Below, piece by piece: positions 36,663 through 49,656 of a stretch of 64,000 bases of DNA. Under the pieces are notes generated by a model. It had not been told where the DNA came from and ran no database searches. It worked only from the letters and a program-made list of their open reading frames with translations. The DNA is from Utricularia gibba (lineage: Eukaryota; Streptophyta; Magnoliopsida; Lamiales; Lentibulariaceae): assembly GCA_002189035.1 (NCBI GenBank), contig NEEC01000014.1:2544501-2608500 (forward strand), written 5' to 3'. The position numbers and the translations under genes were made by a program. Position 1 is the first letter of the stretch. Each line of letters begins with the position of its first letter.

Positions 36663-37488
36663 CAGCCTCGATAACCCAATCTCCATGAAATAATGCTGTG
36701 CTCCGATCCCCCTCGCTTGCCGTTGTTCAATGTCGATCCTCTTCTGTCATGTGCAGAGCTGAACACCCCCAGTGTGTTTTGCTCTAAGCTCCTCAATTCC
36801 CCATGGAAAATAAAACCAAATTCCCCTCAGTCAACGTCGCACGGATCTACCAAATTCATTATTATAAAATTAAAGACTTGAAAAATTATCCGGTCGAATA
36901 GTAAAAATGTAATTATAAATTATGTAATTTATATAAGATAAGTTATAAAATATGTTCAATTGGTAGTATAAATTAATAATATATGACTATTAAAAAATGG
37001 AAATATCTCAAACACATTTATTATAAATAAATATTTTTATTTAAAAATAAAAGGCCATTTTTGAATTTATCACTTTGAAACTAATTCCCAACCAATAAGG
37101 TTGATCCATGAAAAACCGGTGTATCCATGTTTGAATAACTCGACCATTGTGGGACAGGCGGTGGAAACTATCAAGCTGAAATTACTCATATTTGTATCGT
37201 AAAAATGTTATTTACAAAAAATTTTACCAAACCAGTAGCAAATGCGAAAATTATAAATATTGCTTCTTAATGATTACAAAAAAAAACATAAATTTACAAA
37301 AAAAAAAAATATATTTTAGAAACTTGATAACAAAATTTTGGAAAGAAATATGGAGCCCAATGCGGAAGGTGGTGAAAGGCCCAAAATGATGCTCTGAAAG
37401 GCTTCGTGACATGGCAGGGTTTTAGGAACACCACGAAAACCCCACGACTGTGGACAGCGGGTCTTCCGGAGCGACGGCGCCGGAGAAT
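36663..37488. other. Intergenic, AT-rich: defensin 3' end and NOL6 promoter
   Basis: 36840-37330 is very AT-rich with A-runs. No gene is seen. The last 150 bases hold two site II elements before NOL6. Confidence 0.5.
37354..37383. promoter_or_regulatory. Pair of site II (TGGGCY-type) elements before NOL6
   Basis: AGCCCA at 37354-37359 and GGCCCA at 37378-37383, 24 bases apart, 106-135 bases before the ATG. Paired site II elements are common in plant promoters of ribosome-biogenesis and growth genes and are bound by TCP factors. Use here is inferred. Confidence 0.5.
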
Positions 37489-40400
37489 ATGGCAACGTTG
37501 GAGGGAGCTCGTTCCGATTCCGGGGACCTGAAATTGAGAGAGCTTTTGAAGGAGATCCAGATAGATTACACTCCGCAGGATGCTTCAACCATGGACGAGG
37601 TGCTTTCCTCCATCAGAGAAGCAATCAACAAGATTCCTGACGATCTCCATGTGTGTATCTAGGAACTCAAAGTCTTTCTGTGATTTTTCTTCGTCGAGTA
37701 GATATATATGTAATGACTTGATTCCTGCAACTTCGGCAGGTGACAGCCGATGTTGCGCCGGGTTTTGTTCGGGATGTCGGTGCAGATAAGGCGGAGTTCA
37801 AATTCCAGAAACCCGTTTCGGTGGAAATTGCAGGAAGCTACTCGTTTCAGTGTGTTGCGAGGCCGGATGTAAATGTGGACGTCTTTTTGAAACTGCCCAA
37901 GGTAAGTGCAGGCTTCTCTTCCAAAAGAGAAGAAGCCCGAAAAAATTGCTGATCTTAATGTTCCTTAACTTGATAGTATTAACATTTTTTAGCTCACGTG
38001 AATGCTGAAAATGTTATGCCTTTTTTTGAGGTTCTTGATTCATGTTGAGTACTTGTATGACATTGAGATGCTGTATTTAACTGGGCAGGGTTGCTTCCAT
38101 GAAAAAGACTACCTAAATCATCGGTACCACGCGAAAAGATTCCTCTATCTGTGCATAATCAAGAAATATTTGAAGTTTTCTTCTTCGGTCAAGGATGTGA
38201 GATGGTTAGCTTTCCATAACGAGGCACGCAAACCTATTCTGGTTGTTTATCCAGGTTCGGTATTTCCACAGGAGAATTTTTCCATCGTCTTTTTTTTAAT
38301 GTGTGTGCTCTCAGTGTTTAATTTAAAACTCTACTCAAGATTTCAGGTAAAAGGTTATCGGATGGTACTGAATTTTGTGTGAAAATAATCCCAACTGCTT
38401 CTTCCATATTTCCCATATCCAAATTGAATTTTGGGAGGAACAATGTTCGCGCGGTCAGTGAAGGTAATGCGAATCCTGAGAATGCTGTGCATATTTGTTA
38501 TTCCATCTAAAAATTGAATGAATTCATAATATATTTTAGGTGTTTCTAAAGCAACACCAAAGTACAACAGCAGCATTTTAGAGGACATGCTTATTGAGGA
38601 TGGTTCAGAAATCATTAAAAGAACATTCTTTGGATGCCGTGAACTGACTGAAGCTTTGGTGCTCTTGAAAGTACGATGAGCAATATATCTCTTCTCTATT
38701 TCAAACTTCTCTACGATTTCATCAAACATATCTTTTGTATCATGGTATAGGTGTGGTGTCGAAAGAATTTACTATATGCCCATGACTGCGTGAATGGATT
38801 CCTGATCACTTTAATTTTGGCATACCTTGCATCCAAGTCTGGTAAAAATCGTATCAGCGCGTCTATGAATCCTATGCAGATTGTTCGGATCACATTGGAC
38901 TTTATCGGTATGCATATTTCATACCCTGTCCATGCTTATAGTATGTAACTATAAAGATAACTTCATACATAAGCAGTATGTTCATCTTGAATATCAGCAC
39001 TCATGTTGGATTGAAGCACATATTTCATGGAATTCTTGTAGAATTATGATGCATTCCACCATGATTGGTTATGTGGCTGCTTGCCAATTACTTTGATGAA
39101 ACGAATTTACAGTCATGTATTATTCTTATCCATATTGGTCCCCAATGGAAATGTGCCTGAAACCATTTGCAGCTAATTCTAAGGCATGGAACAGCGGGAT
39201 ATTCTTTGAACCTGAAGGAGGAAGTCGTATTTCACCTGTGGTACTATTACCCATTTCCTAATTTTACTTTTTCGCACTCACTGTTGGATTTTCGAGCCAC
39301 ATGTGGCGTTGTGGCACTTCGGATTTATAAAGGCAAAAAGGCCCATGTTTATATTGCCACTGAACAACTGATAATAACTAGATATGAAAAATTTCTGGTC
39401 TTTCTCAAAGATTTTTCCTTTTCCATCCGATAGTTATTTCTTTTTTTATGAAGGTGTTGTATATAAGTTCCAGTTCTTGCGGATGCTGGTATCATTTTTC
39501 TAAGTCCTCTCAAATATCATTTACTGTCTTGAACTTTCAGGACAGAAAAGCTCATCTGCAGTTGTTTCCTGTTGTAATTTGTGGTTCGCTTCCTGGCTAC
39601 AATATAGCTTTTCGAATGTCATTGAATGGATTCCACGAGGTAGTATCTTTAGATACCTTGATCTGGCAATGAAAATGGGACCTTTTTTGTCTTGCTCCCA
39701 TATACTTATTCAAGTTAACACGAAACATCTTCTTAAAGCTACGGGATGCAGCAACAATGGCACTCAACTGCATGACGAAATGCAAGGATTTAGGTTTTGA
39801 TGAAATGTTTATGACCAAGATAGACTTTCCTGCCAAGTATGACTACTGCGTGAGGTACATTCTAAGTCTTCTGGCAGGCTCTTATTTTCTGAAAATTACT
39901 CTTTCAGTCTAGCACAGAGCTCCAGTATAAGATCATTTTTTATATTTTTAGTTTATAAATGATTTTATTCAATCACTTACAATGATACATCCCAACATTA
40001 CATGTCTCGTTCACTGATAATGCACGTAGGATTGCCAAGTATGGCACACATTGCTCTTTCTTGCATTTTTAAAATATAATGTCTTTGGAATAACATTGCA
40101 TTCCGGAGTTATCATCTTTCAAAAGGTGCATATGAAATAAAAAAGTTGGTTATTCAGTTAAAACTGTGTAACTTGATTTTGTGTGATTTGAATTTTCAAA
40201 ACGTTAATTAGGCAATGAAGCATCTCCAACAGTATGCCGATGCATTTTTTTATTTATTGCTTTTTGCGTAGATGAGGATGTGAAATTGGGGAGCATAAAG
40301 TTATTTTCATGCAAAAGTGAATGAAAATTATGATAATTGAGACATGCTGCTACTGAAATCAACTTACATGCCTTTTTGTTAACCCAAACCCACTTCTTTA

Positions 40401-43400
40401 CCGTTGGCTTTTTAGATTGAACTTGAAGGGAAGGAATGATTTCTGTGCTTCGGGTTTTTGTAACGATGATGAGTCTTGGAGGTCTTATGAGCAGAAGATA
40501 CAATGCATTATCGATCAGGCACTGAGAGGGAGGACTAATCTAATCCGTGTAACCTGGAGAAATACATATCCATGCTACAATTTCGAGAATGTGTGTCTTT
40601 CAGTAACATTAAGCCATTTTTGTAAACACTGCACTTTGAATAATATACAGAATTTATTCAATAGGGATTCATGTTGTTGGATGAGGAACCTTTATTCATC
40701 GGGATCACAATTGGATCCTTGGAAGAGGCCTTGAAACAAGCTGTCATGGGCCCAAGCCCTGAAGACAAAGATAAGGTGGTTTATTTTTCATACTTACTCT
40801 TTTGGAGTGTTATACATGTATTTGCATATTTGTTTATTGGTGTTTCATGCCATGCTGATTTGGATATAGGCTTCCGAGTTTAGGAGATTCTGGGGAGATA
40901 AAGCTTCATTAAGATGGTTCCGTGATGGACGAATTGCTGAAGTTGCTGGTATGGATTTTTAATATCATGCACATTTCTTGCATTAATTGGTAAATGGGTT
41001 CATGTGAGTTGATTGCTACAGTTTGGGAGCATGAGGAGTGGGAAAAACATCTCATTGTGAAAGAAATTATTGAACACGTTCTTGTTCGTCACCTATGCCT
41101 TCCAAGACAAAATATCGTACCTGTAGTAGACCAGCTTGATTTTGTGCTTAATAATGGCAGAAGAGGTAATGGTGCTATAGTCATTTTTTAAAGCTTTTGC
41201 ACAATTTCAGACACTGATTATGTAGTCTGTTCCAGATCCAATATCAAATTCTAATACTTTGCTGAAGGCATATGATGAGCTGTCTAAGCGTTTGCGTCTT
41301 ATTGATGACATTCCTTTGAAGATATCCAGTGTGCAGCCTCTGGATTCAGGTTTCACTTTAGCATGAATCCTCATTCTAACAAGATGCTATGAGTTGCGAA
41401 TATTCATTCAATATTTAACATTAATGACGGTGTGATCCATTTCAAGGGATGTAGTTACCATGATATTAATATATGTAAAGACTAATGGAAAATAATGTTG
41501 AGCTGAACATTGTGTATATTTCAGTTTATCACGCTTTTTTATTGCGTTAAAAGATATTGCAGATGTCTTAACGCTTAACATTGTTTCAGCCTTCAGGTTG
41601 ACCTCTGTGTTCCCCCCAGTTCCCAATCCATTAGCGCATCAACAAAGCAATGTGAAAACCCTGAAGAAGGCTCCATCTTGTATGCAACCCATGGAAGTAA
41701 TGATTCAGGCAAGAATGAGTACAAACCTGTAATTTCTATCATCCTCCTTGGTCGTGGATATGACTTTTTGCCTACAGCTGGAAGGCTCCGGGCTTTGGCC
41801 ATTGAATGATCTCGCCATCGAGAAAACTAAATCAGCATTCCTTCTGAAAATAGCAGAAAGGTTGGTTTAGCACTCCTTTTTTTTTCTTTCTTGGGAGTGC
41901 GTACCGTACTGGAACAGAAATTTATCTGGTTTGTCTGTTCTGAAAGTTTTCACAGCAAATGGGGGGTCGCATTTTCTGCCTCAGAGGAGGATGTAGATAT
42001 TTTCATATCTGGATATGCATTTCGCCTGAAGATTTTGCATGCAAGGAGTTTAAACCTCGTGAAAAGTCAAGGTAATGGTTACATTTTGGTGATATTATCA
42101 AGGCTGTCATGGAGCCTGTAATTATGGAGTTTTGTTTATCATTCCATAATTCTTCTTTCGGATAGGAACTGCTCAGATGAAGCACGTTCCGCCTTCAGAC
42201 AGAAAGTTGTTTCTTCGTGGTCAACATTCTAGCATGTTAAATGGATTACGAGGACGCTATCCTATGCTTGGACCTGTTGTGCGGTTAGTATTCACCTCCA
42301 TCCTGTCTGAGCTCTTCCTAGATTAATGAACCTAGAAAATTCACCGAAAGGCTCATTTCTTATTGGGCATTTCGTTCAATCTGGCAAGGCTTGCAAAACG
42401 CTGGGTGGCTGCCCATCTTTTTTCAACAATATTAGCAGAGGAGGCTATAGAGCTGTTGGTGGCACATTTGTTTTTGAAGCCTTTGCCATTCCATTCCCCT
42501 TGTTCCCGGATAACTGGATTCTTAAGGTAGAATATTTCTTTTGGGTCTTCATTTCGTGCGATTTTTTTTCTTTGATCTACATTCTGAAATTATTTACCAC
42601 TAACAGTTTACTTTTTTCATTTTCCAATGTTATTTTAACTTGATACTTGAATGCGTCATGTAGAGTGAACTGACTGTTGAGCTTTAAAGAATGGCGTCAT
42701 TATTTTTCAGTGTCTTTTTATACACTTTCTGTCCTGTTTTTGAAATCCTGAATGACAACTTATTGTGTTTTGGACTGTCAAAAGATGCCTTGGGATTTAC
42801 ACACCACCATGATTTTAATGTGCATTTTCCTTGGATGTGTTGATTTATAGACTAAATGAGTACAAATATCGCTTTCATTTTAAATGTGTGCATAACATAA
42901 ATTACACGTTTTAGATTCTTGAGGTTATTGTCAGAGTATGACTGGAGCTTTTCTCCCCTCATTGTTGACATTAATGGTGATTTTACCCCAGCTGATGACA
43001 ATGAAATCAATGTAAGTGCTGTTGTAACTCTACCCTCTCTGTCTAGCATGAATCTGTTTTTAAGAAATGTATCTGATTATTCTTCATAGACGATAATACT
43101 ATAAAACGCTTTTAACCTTTTGAACCTCTGTCCAATCCCACGTTTTGTAGGAGAGATTCATGTTGAGCAGAAAGGAATTTGGGGACAACATACCGGATCT
43201 TAAACCCGCCATGTATTTGGCAACTACTTATGACAAAGTGTCTGATGCATGGACAAGGGACTCACCTACAGCATCAGTGAGTGTCTTGGAACGTTGGAAT
43301 TGGTTTATTTTTTCTTGCATTTTGCCCATTGGTTCGTCATTGATTGTCTGAATTTTGATCATGCCCTCTAATTTCTGTTATCCATTTTTTATCTTTATCT

Positions 43401-44274
43401 TAGAGCTATTTCTTATAAATGTGTCAGGACCTTAAGAGATTGGCAGCCTATGCCACCAGCTCAGCTAATTTTTTGACTGACGTCATAATGAGAAATCAAA
43501 CGGATTCCTTTACATGGGAGGTGAGTGAAAGCTTAATTTCCTGTCCGATTGCAAATTTATGTAGGTTTTTCTTACACCTATTTTTTTTGTGATAGCGCCT
43601 TTTCCGTACACCTCTCAACAATTATGACGCTGTGGTTCTTCTTCATAGAGAAAAACTGGCCCATCCAGAGTGTTTGCTGTTCCCATCTGATGTGAAGCAA
43701 GGTCCTCATGCTGTTCACAATTTACTGTGAAAATTATTAGTCTGGTGTCTAACTCCATTTTCTCTACATACAGGGAAGCGAATCATAAAAGGGAAGCCTA
43801 GCAAAAAATTTCAGCCATTCATACTGCGAGGAGATGTGGTAGAAAACCCTGAGGAAATGACAAGCAAGTTAATGGTGGGCTTTGACCCTCAAAGATGCTA
43901 TGTTAGGGATATCGAGGCAAGTACCAAGATAGACATTTGCATATTTGTTGATGCATTGCATATTCAGCTATATGCTTCTTCTGGATGCACAGAGGGAGTT
44001 CAGTGAGACGTTGAAGGTATGGTACGATTCTTATGGAGGTGATGCAATTGGTCTCACTACTGGAATCACAAATACAAGGGTAAGACGGGTATGTACCCTC
44101 ACAAAATATCAACGACTTGTTTTTCACCCAGCCTTTGTATGATTTCAGAAGCGTGGAAGAGATTGTGATGGAAACCCAGTCGATCTGCTCAGTACGTTGA
44201 AGGCGGTGGCTGAGCTAGGAAAAGGGCTTGTAGCAAGTGTGCACCTTCTCAAAGTACCAAAACTGGAGCGTTAG
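37489..44274 (+). CDS. NOL6: Nucleolar protein 6 (NOL6 / Nrap / UTP22)
   Basis: 26 exons join in frame to 1,050 residues: 37489-37650, 37740-37901, 38089-38254, 38347-38463, 38540-38670, 38751-38907, 39173-39240, 39541-39639, 39739-39854, 40416-40590, 40665-40775, 40870-40948, 41022-41165, 41236-41349, 41590-41708, 41778-41860, 41956-42071, 42166-42283, 42389-42526, 42915-43011, 43151-43276, 43428-43520, 43596-43701, 43774-43916, 43993-44079, 44149-44274. UTP22 proteins are SSU processome subunits for 18S rRNA maturation. Family text: VTADVAPGFVRDVGADKAEF, EKDYLNHRYHAKR, HDCVNGFLITLILAYLAS, RFWGDKASLRWFRDGRIAE, FRLTSVFPPVPNPLA, DWSFSPLIVDING, WYDSYGGDAIGLT. Introns 15 and 24 use GC donors (CAG|GCAAGA at 41709; GAG|GCAAGT at 43917). 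The exon 7 end could be 39237 instead. The ATG is the first in frame; an upstream GTG is not needed. Confidence 0.92.
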
Positions 44275-44968
44275 TTTTGACTCCCCATGTGTGGTGTGCA
44301 CCGTCATGTTCTTAGTTACTCGCTATTTAACTGCCTTCCATCCCTCAAGACTTGGACTTGGCACCATTTTGAACTCGATGCCGGAAGAGATTGCAGGACG
44401 TGATGGCAGACCGATGGAGAAAATGAACCAGTTGGACCAGTAAATAGATTAGGTTCCCCACTTGGCTTCACTCATGGTTCTCTGTATTTGGAGACGGCGG
44501 ATTAGACAGCAGACTAATAATTTTCATAGTAAATTGTGAGCAGCAAGAAGAGTATTTTTCATGAAAAACGGCGTTTCGGTGATGCGAATAGCTAGCTGCC
44601 TTATCATAAGGTTGTAGAGGAAGAGGCATATTCTACAGTAGTTTGGTTCTTAGTCATCCAAAAAAAATACCTGCAAGAGAACTTTTAGTAGCGGCAAGCC
44701 GCATAATCTCAAGCATAAAATCGATGTCACCACCGGTTTGTTTGTGTTGGAAAGCAAACTTGAAAGAGAACAGCAAATTATTATTCACTGTCAATTGTCA
44801 TGGTGGGTTCCATAACTTTAAAGTACTTATTCCAGTAGACAGACTCTCAACAAACAAAAGCAGGCTATCAACCATGGTATGTCACGTAACCCCTTCAGGT
44901 TGTGCATCCCATTAGACGGACTGCAGGGTGCAGCAACATGGCTCCTGCCAAGGAAAGAAAAGGAAGCA
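44275..44968. other. Spacer between convergent NOL6 and PYROXD2-like genes
   Basis: About 0.7 kb holding both 3' UTRs and terminators. No gene is seen. Confidence 0.5.
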
Positions 44969-47900
44969 CTACTCGCCGTTATGATTTCTCTTTATGTCTT
45001 GAATAACCGTCTTTGCTGCGTTACGTCCTGGTGCCCCCATAACTCCACCACCAGGATGAGCCCCACTGCCACAAAGATACAGTCCTTTCACCGGAGTTCT
45101 ATAGTTCGACCTGCACCGATGATGAACAAATTACTAGCGTGGGTAGGGATCATGGTGTAAAAGGACTCCTATGCAACATACAACACTACCATCCTTTCAC
45201 AGGCCGCATGAGAAACAAGGAGTCTAAGCCCATGGCACCATGAAAAACATTTCCACCTGCAGAAGTAAAATGTTTGGTACATAGCTAGTTTCAGAAGCTG
45301 CAGCATCCAATATAATCTATCTTCTTGATTAGGAAATCTGATCAGCATGCAAAGAAGCAGAAAAATGTTCTAAAAACGAACATCACTGTTTTCTGTTAGG
45401 GGAAAACCGGATAGTTGGGAGTCAGTATTGTCTATTTCTTTCAGAACGCACACCTGTCAAGCCAATGACTCTTTCAAGATCTGGTGGAGTCAACATGTCG
45501 TAATCAATGACCGAGGAACTGAATCCGGGTGCATACTCATCAATCAAGTCGAAGCATCTTTTAGCAAATGAATTCTATGGCACGTTTAAAGCGGGATTCA
45601 GAATGATGAAGTGAAACAGAAAAATGCAGCTGCAAATGCACTCACTCTGTACTCAGGATCTTCCCAGCTGCCATCACTTGGATTGTATGGAGTGTACTGA
45701 ATAAATAGGTTTATGACATGCTTCCCTATACAGAGTTACCAAAATATATTGGGCGGATCATTCTGGTATAATCCAACGACAGCAGCATGAGGTGAAACGC
45801 AAATGAAATTCCAATAGAATATAAATATTCTCCTAGATATCAGAAGGTCTAGTGCATCACTATGTGTATCATCATAAGAGCTATGCAGGAAGCTTATGCA
45901 TCTTACATGACAGTGCGCAACAGGGAATTTCGAATCACTTAAATACGCAAGGATTTTCTCATGTAAACGACAGAGATAGTAAAAAAATTCCTGTTGAATA
46001 AATCATAAAAGAGTACCAGGAGGAGATATTGTTTTGTCCAACACTGAGGGAATCGTCATCTCAATGATAGGTCTTCTGGATGGTATCCCATTTACTGAAT
46101 CCTGACAAGCAGAGTCAATGTGCTCCATACTATAGTAGACATTAGGAGAATCACATTCAGCATATTTCTTGTACAAGTTTGAATTCCTAACTAACTTCAG
46201 CTGTAAGGTGTAATCTTTTTTAATCATTCAAGAACAGTGCAGCAGTCCGAAAAAAAATATTGATCTCTAACGGCCTAATTCTAAAAAAGTGCAGTTTAGC
46301 AAACCGTACCTCTCAGAACCTATGTGAATGGTGCCCATATGCTCCGGACCACCTGATGAACTGTTCAACTTGCAGCATAGAAATTGAGGCAAACTTTCAA
46401 CAGCTAGATTTATCTTGGTAGTTGCCTGCCAAAGGAGTTTGAACAACGGGGTAAAAAAACAGCATGTTGAAGCTGCACCATAGTTACTCAACTGGAATAC
46501 TTACTGAGCTATAATCAGCATTACTAACAGCTCTAACAAAATCATCTGGAAGGATACCATGGGGGACTAGTTCCTGTCAGTACATGTATTTCACAACAGA
46601 TGGTTTGTAAGACAAAAGTCCTATGCAGCAGAGTAGGGGAGAAAATTCACCATGAATGTTTTGTATGGTGTTGCATTGGACAACACAACAGAAGAGCAAA
46701 GCTTAGTTCCATCAGCCAGCAGAACCTGCGCACACTTTCCATGTAAGAAATACTTACAGAAGGATTTTACGAAGATCATGAAACGTGGAAGTCTGGCAAG
46801 CAAACCTACCCCAGAAACTCGCCCCGAGTCTTCAATCAACAAGTTTGAAACCTACAGTAAAATACTGATAAAAATGGAGTTTCACAAAAGATGGCCTGCA
46901 TATCATATACTTAATAATTGTTGATGAATTTGAGAAGGATATGGGTGGGCATCTTGTTTCAGCAAGCATACCTCTGCTTCTGTTACTATGGTGGCACCAG
47001 CTTCTTTTGCAGCGTTGCTAATGGCCAAGGAGACAGAGCCCATCCCACCTTCAACATACCTGAAAATTATCTTGGTGGGAGATTGCATCTCATGTAGCCA
47101 TGCAACGCTTATTAGTTTTCTTTATTAAGCATACTGCAAACGTCAAAAATTTATTTCTCAAGTATATTTTACTCAAATAAAAGGAATTGCAAGTATAGTG
47201 TGCAAGAAGAAGAAGAAGCTAAAATGGACAACTACATCTCGAAAGAATATTCTTCGGTGTACTTACGACCAAACCCCCAGATCACCATCAGTTTCTCCCA
47301 TTACATGATGAAGCAACACATATCCACTACCAGGCGTAGTCACACTTCCCTGAGATACACAGATGTAGCAGTTATTTAACAAACCATAAAATAGAAGCTA
47401 TCACAGTTAGTTTAACATTTCGTTGGGAGTATTACATAGAAACATTGAAATGCTTCAACTAAATTAAAAAAGGAAGAAAATTCATTGATTTCGAAATTAA
47501 AAGAAAAGAAAAGAAGCTAACACATTTATAAGATAAGTTCTTTTTCTAGCATTGTTCAGGAATGGCTATTACCATGTAACAGAATCCGAGTCTGATAAGG
47601 ATATGATAAGAAAAAAACAAAATCCTTCCCAAGCATCTTCGAATGCCAACGAGTTTGGAACTTACCGTTGTCCCAATAACTGCATCTGTTGCTAGTGTTG
47701 CCTTGAGTACATCTGTCTACAGAGGAACTAATATCAGCAAAATAAAGTTATGACCATTGGCTAGTTACCAATGCAATCCGTAAGTACCTCAAACCAGTTG
47801 TTTAAAACCTTCGAAGCCGGAGCAAATAAGAGGTCCATAAAATCCCTTCATGTTGACCAAGGGAAAAGCGTCAAGCTCAACTCACCCAGAAACAACAAAA

Positions 47901-48686
47901 GTAAGAAGGAAGACTTGACTCTTACACTAGCTCCGTTTGCCCCAAGACTGCCGCTCGTCGCAGAAAATCAGCCCAGAAGATCGACTTATGTAAATTGTCT
48001 TTCATACGGAAATTGAACGACGACGAGTCGTGCAATTTTTCTGGAGGTAGAGAGTCCAGTAGCGGATCCATAAATTTGCAGAAACTCTCCAAAACACTAA
48101 GATACCTACGAAAAAAAAGCTACCCAGATACAAAGGCGAGAAAAAGGTTACAATTTCAAGAAAAATCAATCACGTATACATATACCGTGGGTAAGCCTCT
48201 GCATCCTTAATTGAGAACTTAGAAATCTCCGAAAAGTTCAGCTCCTTCTCATTCCCCAGCAAAAGGTAACGTCCATCGAGGCAAGGAGTAAAGGAGGAGG
48301 GACTCCTCTTGAGCATTTTAAGTCCATGCTTCGCTAACTCGAGCTCCCTGAATTCCGGCAGAAACCATATCATTCTACTGACACACACCAAAGCAAGAGT
48401 AATCAATGAACGACAACTTGATAACTGAGGGCCTCAGTAGGCTCTGTAGATAGCTACAGCGGGAAAACTTGAAGCCAGGGACGAGCTCCTCAGTAACGGC
48501 GGCCCCGCCGATGAGGTGGCGTCGCTCGAGAACGGCGACTGAGAGGCCAGTCTGAGCAAGGTACGCGGCGGCAGTGAGGCCATTGTGGCCTCCGCCGATG
48601 ACGAGAGCATCCCATTTCTTGTCGCTTAAGCCGCGCCTCAACGTCGCCGGCGATCGCATCGTACGTGAGTGAAACAAACGCCCCAT
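44969..48686 (-). CDS. PYROXD2: PYROXD2-like FAD/NAD(P)-binding oxidoreductase (CrtI-related)
   Basis: Minus-strand exons 48686-48418, 48347-48186, 48105-47926, 47845-47788, 47716-47666, 47349-47267, 47059-46972, 46851-46810, 46725-46651, 46573-46505, 46425-46310, 46129-46017, 45725-45646, 45574-45454, 45256-45190 and 45110-44969 join in frame to 571 residues, the usual length for this family. The Arg/Ser-rich first 22 residues look like a mitochondrial presequence. The Rossmann dinucleotide site is at 26-60 ([17 protein letters not shown], then VLERR and GGAAVTEE). Later family blocks: [53 protein letters not shown], and the C-terminal flavin-binding block [18 protein letters not shown]. Relatives resemble phytoene desaturases but the substrate is not settled. 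All introns are GT-AG. Confidence 0.92.
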
Positions 48687-49209
48687 TATTGTTATTTGTT
48701 ATTTTCTACCCGAGCAGTAGCACCAGCGCCCCGAAGCCTCAGTAAAATTTTCAAATACCTTTTTTAATAAAATAAAATAATACAATCAATAACTAGGAAT
48801 ATCATCATGAGTAGACCGGGTTCGACCCTTTTAAAACACTGCATGCTATCTGTGTTCTCTCCTTCATTACGAGATAATTACAAAAGCTTATTCATTATTT
48901 CATCCTTTGCATGTAATGTATCGACAACTCTGCGTTCTCTTCCCTCCTTGGTCAGTTGGGTCCCGTCCATATTCATTATTTCGCAGCATAAAGCACCTCT
49001 TACACATATATCACATGAGATGGCAGTAGCTTCTAAACACAAAAGGAGCAGCAGCAGCAGTCAGGGGTCCACCTTGTGCTGGTGCCGCCCTTTCTCCTTC
49101 TCCTTGACTTCACTTCCTTGGCTTTCATCCAAACCTGCCTCAACAAAAACCCCTCCCCTGTGCCGCTTAGGCATATTGGTGGACACCGACACGCACACTC
49201 GCTATTCAT
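48687..49209. other. Spacer upstream of PYROXD2-like gene
   Basis: Contains the PYROXD2-like promoter and the 3' end of the next minus-strand gene. The plus-strand open frame 48807-49421 (204 codons) has no family resemblance and runs antisense into the next gene. Confidence 0.45.
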
Positions 49210-49656
49210 TTATTCGTTACCTGGCGGATTCACGGTCCCGGTGTGGCGCTGCTTATCCTCAGAGCCTGTGTCCTCCTCCTGGGAGAAATATTGGCTTCCT
49301 CCGTAGATCCCACCGAAGCCTTCCTCCTCGGACCTCGTGGCGTAGGCTTCTCCCAAAGACGACATCGTGTCACTGCCCAGTGCCCACCATAAAAAAAATA
49401 AATCAGCAACTCCATTGTTAATGACTGACTGAACAAGGGAAAGTGCACTCAACCGAGGGTATGACGATGGCTTTGTTGTGGGTTTATCGTCTAGCTGCTT
49501 CTGCATGTCGTGGGGTGACCAGTGGCTGCTCTCACTCTCCGGCGTAGATTGGGCGAGGCCTCGCCGGAGGGTGAATGAGGACGTTGGACACGGACACGGA
49601 CACGGACGGCGCTTCAGGAACCAGGAAGAGCAAGACAATCTGGCAGCACCGAGCAT
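49210..49656 (-). CDS. Small unknown protein with organelle-type N-terminus
   Basis: I do not recognise this gene. Minus-strand exon 1 (49656-49454) and exon 2 (49372-49210) join in frame to 121 residues across an 81-nt GT-AG intron (CCCTCG|GTTGAG ... GGGCAG|TGACAC). Unspliced, the frame also stays open (148 residues), but the intron part reads as hydrophobic filler. The N-terminus (MLGAARLSC, then FLKRRPCPCPCP and TLRRGLAQS) is Arg/Ser-rich and almost acid-free, like a mitochondrial or plastid presequence. The rest is hydrophilic and Ser/Glu/Gly-rich with GEAYATRSEEEGFGGIYGG, the part most likely to be conserved. The PCPCPCP run is coded by a 6-bp tandem repeat. It may be a stress- or LEA-like small organellar protein; this is a guess. 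Confidence 0.6.
   Translation of the reverse strand: MLGAARLSCSSWFLKRRPCPCPCPTSSFTLRRGLAQSTPESESSHWSPHDMQKQLDDKPTTKPSSYPRLSALSLVQSVINNGVADLFFLWWALGSDTMSSLGEAYATRSEEEGFGGIYGGSQYFSQEEDTGSEDKQRHTGTVNPPGNE
49586..49603. repeat. (GGACAC)3 coding hexanucleotide repeat
   Basis: Three exact GGACAC units plus a partial one. On the minus strand it encodes alternating Pro-Cys in the presequence-like region of the small unknown protein. Confidence 0.85.

Noticed and set aside
37450-37488. Upstream GTG start for NOL6
   Set aside because: The first in-frame ATG at 37489 gives the conserved N-terminus; GTG starts are not expected for a nuclear gene.
48807-49421. 204-codon plus-strand frame
   Set aside because: It has no family similarity and overlaps, antisense, a better-supported spliced minus-strand gene.
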